From contig NC_030684.2 in the NCBI RefSeq assembly GCF_000004195.4, positions 68,121,392-68,185,391 of the forward strand: DNA of 64,000 nucleotides, written 5' to 3'. The notes under the pieces were generated by a model, which did no database searches, was not told the origin of the DNA, and saw nothing but the letters and a program-made list of their open reading frames with translations. Shown piece by piece: positions 60,916 to 64,000 of the stretch. The position numbers and the translations under genes were made by a program. How positions within the stretch are numbered: position 1 is the stretch's first letter; each line of letters opens with the position of its first letter. This DNA is from Xenopus tropicalis (lineage: Eukaryota > Chordata > Amphibia > Anura > Pipidae).

Positions 60916-61241
60916 AGCTCCTCTGTTACCCATGGGCAGGAGACGCAGGCAGGGAGTGTGTGGGCAGGGGGATTTTTTTTGTTGGGGCAGCGCTGACTAA
61001 TTACACCACTACTGCAATAAGCAACAGCTGGTACAATTTTGAAAAAAGAGATTCATAGGATGTAAGGGTAATTCTTCCCCTTTGCAAAGCATCTGTAAGA
61101 CCCCATCATCAATGTACACTGCCATTTGGTCTCCAACACTCAAAAGGCATATTACTGAAGTACATACATGAAAGCCCATCAAGAGCAACTAAGCTTTTTC
61201 AACATCAACAACGATATATATAATATTTCTTTATGACCTAC

Positions 61242-61372
61242 CGTCTCTTTCCAGAAAGAGTCTCTTCATGGTCTATATAAGTTTTTATTTCTTTTTTGTT
61301 GATAAAGAACTCTCTTTTATTATGCACCGACCTGGATATTCTTTGTTTGGAAGGACTGCACAATTTATTAAT
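61242..61372 (-). CDS. gpc3: Glypican-3 exon 4 (by homology)
   Basis: This 131-bp exon reads 43 codons plus two bases on the minus strand, starting INKLCSPSKQ and ending HEETLSGKR. The acceptor TTGTTTCAG lies at 61373 and above; the donor GTAGGT lies at 61241 and below. It aligns with the GPC3 stretch that begins KLC and ends HEETLSSRRR. Residues 11-14 are RISR, in the position of the R-x-x-R proprotein-convertase site (RQYR in mammals) that splits GPC3 into two disulfide-linked chains; Cys5 is conserved. The two terminal bases CG join the first G of the next exon to make an Arg codon. The segment between the RISR site and HEETLS is the least conserved, as is usual for this family. The match to GPC3 is clear; the exon number is inferred from the human gene structure. 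Confidence 0.92.
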
Positions 61373-61622
61373 CTGAAACAAGAATAACATAGTTTGTGTT
61401 ATTATTTAATAATATTGTGTTATATATCTCTTATACAGAATCCAGGAAGCTCTAAATTACAGGAAGGCCATCCCCCATTAAGTCCATTTAAGGATTTAAG
61501 CAAATAATTCTATTTTTTTTTTATTTTCTCTTTCTCTGAAATAATAAAACAATACCTTGTACTTGATCTGAATTAAACTGTGTGAATCCATATTAGTGGC
61601 AAAACCATCCTACTTGGTGTAT

Positions 61623-62084
61623 TTAAAGGAGAAGGAAAGGCTAATAAAGTGTTAATCTCAAGCTGCAGGCATACCTTCAGTTCTCTCAGTAGTGCCCCAT
61701 ATTTCACCTTTTCAGATGATCAGAAGCCTCATAGGAAAAAAAAATGCTGAGCTCCGTAAACAAAATTCCCACAATGCCTCTCCCTTGCACCCAGACCAAG
61801 ACCCCTGTACATGCACAGTTTGTAAGACTATGAGGAAACTTCCTGCTGTATAGCTCAGATCCCCATTCCTAAAGGGGGGGAGGGAGTTCTTAGCATTCTT
61901 GAGGGAGGGGAAAGCAGGAGAAGGGAGAGAGGAGAGAGCTGCGCAGACTCTGGAACAGGAAAAAAAGAAATCCTGTTTCTTTTGATAGATGACTCAGTGC
62001 AGCATTTCTGTGAGTGCTTATGGTTGTATTTACATAGACCTTTCTGATAAAGCTTACTTAGTTTTTACCCTTCCTTCTCCTTTT
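61623..62084 (+). mobile_element. T2/Kolobok-type MITE, GGAGAAGGAAAGG family, copy 2
   Basis: TTAAAGGAGAAGGAAAGG at the left, inserted at a TTAA in the TA-flanked MITE. The right end reads CCTTCCTTCTCCTTTTTAC, so the terminal TTAA has been lost at the junction with the next fragment. Confidence 0.7.
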
Positions 62085-62760
62085 TACAGCATCAGTTTAT
62101 AGTGATCCTCCAGCAGAACCCTGCATTCAAATTTGTTTTTAAAAAGAATGAACACACTTTTTTATATGTAACTTAAAATTTGAGGAGGGGCTAGCAATGT
62201 CCTTAGTTTCCCAGGTGGCCTTAATCATGTGACTTGTTATCTAAAAACTACAGTCACTCTTCACTGCTACACTGCAAGAGTGATCTTACCTCACTAAAAA
62301 ATTATATATCCACAGCACACAGTTTAGGTGCTAGATTAAACATGAAAATAAGTTTAAAAATACAGGTGTGTATCTGGAAAAAGCAATACAGGTTCCCCCA
62401 CACAAAAACTGCTCACCCCTCAAATCCTCTGGTCCAGGTGCAACCTGCCCCGGTCCCTGAACTCAGGTAAAAAAAACTCACAGCCAGGGAGAACCCACTT
62501 CCAAAAAAGAAAGCATTATGCTTACCAAACGGTCCTGTTGACCAAGGTGCTCCTGCCCCAAGTCCATAGCCAGGGAACAAATCTCGTCACAAAATCTCGT
62601 CACAAAATTTCACACATTGGCAGTGCACTCCGCATCAGAATAAAAAGCTGCAACAGTTGGTATTTTAATATATGTGAAGTTTTGTGAAGAGTGATCTTAC
62701 CCCCCCCCCCCCCCAGCACCATATCAACATTACCAGGCGAAGGTAGCATTGGCTCCAAAA
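62085..62760 (-). mobile_element. T2-type element fragment with a retro-inserted block
   Basis: Segments 62085-62290 and 62702 to about 62760 are one repeat (AGCATCAGTTTATAGTG, CAGCAGAACCCTGCATTC, GGGGCTAGCAATGTCC, CATGTGACTTGT, then a C-run and AGCACC). I recall this as the interior of a Xenopus T2-type element; both termini are missing. It is split by the block 62291-62686. Confidence 0.45.
62291..62686 (-). mobile_element. 396-bp retro-inserted block with perfect 15-bp target duplication
   Basis: AAGAGTGATCTTACC stands immediately before (62276-62290) and after (62687-62701). The insert has no inverted ends, so cut-and-paste transposition is unlikely. Read on the minus strand it holds TTCTGATGCGGAGTGCACTG, a tandem pair of GTGACGAGATTT words and GGTTCTCCCTGGCTGTGAG, and ends ATATAATTTTTTAGTGA. 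Parent element not recognised. Confidence 0.6.
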
Positions 62761-63144
62761 GATGACACCACCTTCAAGCATGCACTAAAAAGTTCTCAAT
62801 GTGCAATTAAAATGCACAATTAAAGTCTGCAACAATATTACATTGCAAAATGTAAATTGTTATTTTTATTTGTGCATATTTTTTTCAGTTTACAGCTTTT
62901 ATTATAGCTTTTATATAGCATTTATTACAACAGATCCCAGTTCTTTCTGGATAACAGATTCCATACCTGCATTATATAAAGCTAAAATCGATTGCTCATT
63001 GGGACAAATGTACATATATCACGTTTTTATTTTCTATGCTATTTTTTTTTGTGTGTGTGAATATAATACATAGCCTATAGTAATATATTTAAGCTTTCCA
63101 CCAATGTCTTAAAAGCATGAGCGCATAATATATTGGCACAGTTT

Positions 63145-63169
63145 TATATATATATATATATATATATAT
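63145..63169. repeat. (TA)n microsatellite
   Basis: About 12 TA units, 100 bp left of the nested palindrome. Confidence 0.95.
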
Positions 63170-63270
63170 TAAAGAGTCACAATATATTTAAGCCCACGTA
63201 TTACAACATATTGTAGAATGGTTGGGAAAATCATAGAAGGAAAGTATATCCCTCCCAGAATCCTCTATGA

Positions 63271-63586
63271 GGCTAATGCCACACAAGGCGTAGGGTGGAT
63301 ATTTTCGGCAAGCGGAAAAGCGATTGCTGAAAATTCCGCCCTACGCCTCCTACATGTGCCTGCACCCGAATAAATGAGATAAGCTCGGGTGCAGGCACAT
63401 GTAGCCGATATACACATGAAAACGCGAGACAATGCAATATAATAGTATATTGGCTATATGTGCCTGCACCTGAGCGTATCTCATTCATTCGGGTGTAGGC
63501 ACATGTAGGAGGCGTAGGGCGGAATTTTCAGCAAGCGCTTTTCCGCTTGCCGAAAATATCCGCCCTACGCCTCGGCTGGCATTAGC
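63271..63586. mobile_element. Nested-palindrome MITE (GGCTAATGCC ends)
   Basis: The two halves are inverted copies of about 135 bp, starting GGCTAATGCC and ending GGCATTAGCC, flanked by TGA on both sides. Each arm is itself made of smaller palindromes: GGCGTAGGGYGGA...TCCGCCCTACGCC around TTTTC/GAAAA, then TACATGTGCCTGCACCCGA paired with its inverse. The centre (about 63405-63450) is AT-rich and unpaired. Coding potential is absent. The 3-bp flank fits PIF/Harbinger-like insertion but is weak evidence. Confidence 0.7.
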
Positions 63587-63589
63587 CTG

Positions 63590-64000
63590 AAGCAGCACAA
63601 AGGGCTGTGAAATTAAGGGTCTGTGCAGCTGTAAGCGCTGAATAGCCTCACCTGGAGTTAAAAGGTGGCTCCAAGGATAGTGTGGGGGCTGCTCTCTCCT
63701 GGGAAAGAGGTGAGACACTGGAGCTGCAGTGTGGAACTTTTCCTGTTTGGGGAAAAGTGTGTTGGGAACTGTTTTCCTCTGAGAGCCGGAGGAATATTTA
63801 TCCACAGAGGTGGATGGCCTAGTAGCAAGGACCAGCTACTGTATGCTGCCCTGAAGTGCAGCTGTTTCTGAGGAAGCACAGGAATACCACAAAAGACAGT
63901 GAGTGTAACCTGCATTTACCTGTGTTGGCTTATTCTGCCCATGTGTGGCTGTGTGTGCCCCTGGAAAGGACAGTTTTTGAGTTTCAGCAAGACTGCTACT
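63590..64000. other. GC-richer stretch at the right edge, origin unknown
   Basis: After the nested palindrome the composition changes (GGGGGCTGCTCTCTCCTGGG, GGAGCTGCAGTGTGG, GAGAGCCGGAGG). It reads like the R-U5/leader part of an LTR retroelement, but no TG/CA boundary, polyadenylation signal or protein match is visible before the window ends. Confidence 0.3.

Larger units (their letters stand above)
58393..61241 (-). other. GPC3 intron 4 (2.85 kb)
   Basis: The short intron between exons 4 and 5 holds an inverted repeat at 58872-59130, a SINE/L2-like tail at 59968-60117 and a C16 tract at 60900-60915. A stretch at 58560-58760 rich in GAATTYGAG-like words resembles decayed Xenopus MITE sequence but has no clear ends. 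I see nothing in 59131-59967 and 60118-60899. Confidence 0.8.
61433..62969 (-). mobile_element. TA-flanked MITE, CAGGTATRGGA family, copy 7, split by younger insertions
   Basis: The left part is 61433-61622 (AATCCAGGAAGC... to ...CTTGGTGTATTTAA). The right part is 62932-62969 (AGATCCCAGTT... to CCATACCTG). The intervening 1.3 kb is a T2-type MITE inserted at a TTAA inside the family's GTTTATTTAATG sequence, plus a further T2-type fragment and a retro-inserted block. Part of the host element around the gap is deleted. Confidence 0.6.
1..64000 (-). other. gpc3: Glypican-3 gene locus, partial (exons 4-7 of an expected 8, with introns)
   Basis: Four minus-strand exons share compatible phases: 131 bp, then 126, 121 and 157 bp. 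All have AG acceptors and GT donors. Joined, they encode about 178 residues that align without large gaps to the C-terminal half of vertebrate GPC3, a GPI-anchored heparan sulfate proteoglycan that modulates Wnt, Hedgehog and BMP signalling at the cell surface. GPC3 is preferred over its closest paralogue GPC5 because of the ENDT-CWNG, HINQLL-x-MS and RVRNKLRF stretches. The signal peptide and cysteine-rich N-terminal domain (exons 1-3) are expected to the right of base 64000. The GPI-signal exon is expected to the left of base 1. No other host gene was recognised inside the introns. Confidence 0.9.
61373..64000 (-). other. GPC3 intron 3, part
   Basis: Intron upstream of exon 4, running out of the window. 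It begins with a stack of nested transposons (61433-62969), followed by a TA repeat (63145-63169), a nested palindrome (63271-63586) and a more GC-rich tail of unknown origin. The preceding large exon 3 (cysteine-rich domain) is not present. Confidence 0.75.

Noticed and set aside
14066..61372. Glypican-5 instead of glypican-3
   Set aside because: HINQLL, ENDT-x-CWNG and RVRNKLRF fit GPC3. GPC5 has HVVQLL and a different C-terminal segment.
62627..62660. Hammerhead motif on the minus strand (CTGATGC...)
   Set aside because: The box ends in C instead of A, and no GAAAC follows a plausible stem II. The resemblance is limited to six bases.

Overview
The window is vertebrate, almost certainly frog (Xenopus) genomic DNA. 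It is AT-rich and intron-dominated, and crowded with small non-autonomous DNA transposons: TTAA-flanked elements with TTAAAGG ends (the T2/Kolobok type abundant in Xenopus), hAT-like elements with 8-bp target duplications, and a TA-flanked family with CAGGTATRGGA ends. It also holds CR1-clade LINE pieces, a tRNA-headed SINE, LTR remnants and hammerhead-ribozyme-like motifs of the kind known from Penelope-like retroelements. No bacterial-type gene organisation is present.

The only host gene I can support is glypican-3 (GPC3), read on the minus strand. Four consecutive coding exons with consistent splice sites and phases lie at 61242-61372, 58267-58392, 33831-33951 and 14066-14222. They join in frame to about 178 residues matching the C-terminal half of vertebrate GPC3: the R-x-x-R convertase site, the END-T-x-CWNG segment, the QIIDKL-HINQ segment, and the acidic Ser-Gly heparan sulfate attachment segment. 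By comparison with the eight-exon human gene these are exons 4-7. Exons 1-3 lie beyond the right edge. Exon 8, which carries the GPI-anchor signal, was not found and probably lies beyond the left edge.

Layout by rising coordinate: part of intron 7 (1-14065) with a composite hAT element, TA-flanked MITEs, a 5'-truncated CR1 at 7060-9226 and a large hairpin at 10230-10375; exon 7; intron 6 (14223-33830) with a SINE split by several younger insertions at 22156-23712, a second CR1 piece, a foldback element and an LTR-like block at 32216-33025; exon 6; intron 5 (33952-58266) with an intact-core hammerhead motif at 38546-38587, a decayed relative at 39861-39985, a hAT inside a T2 MITE, a 351-bp-period duplication and a solo LTR at 49191-50082; exon 5; intron 4 with a long inverted repeat; exon 4; and part of intron 3 with another nested transposon stack and a palindrome made of palindromes at 63271-63586.

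Family names for repeats come from visible termini and target duplications. They were not checked against a repeat library.
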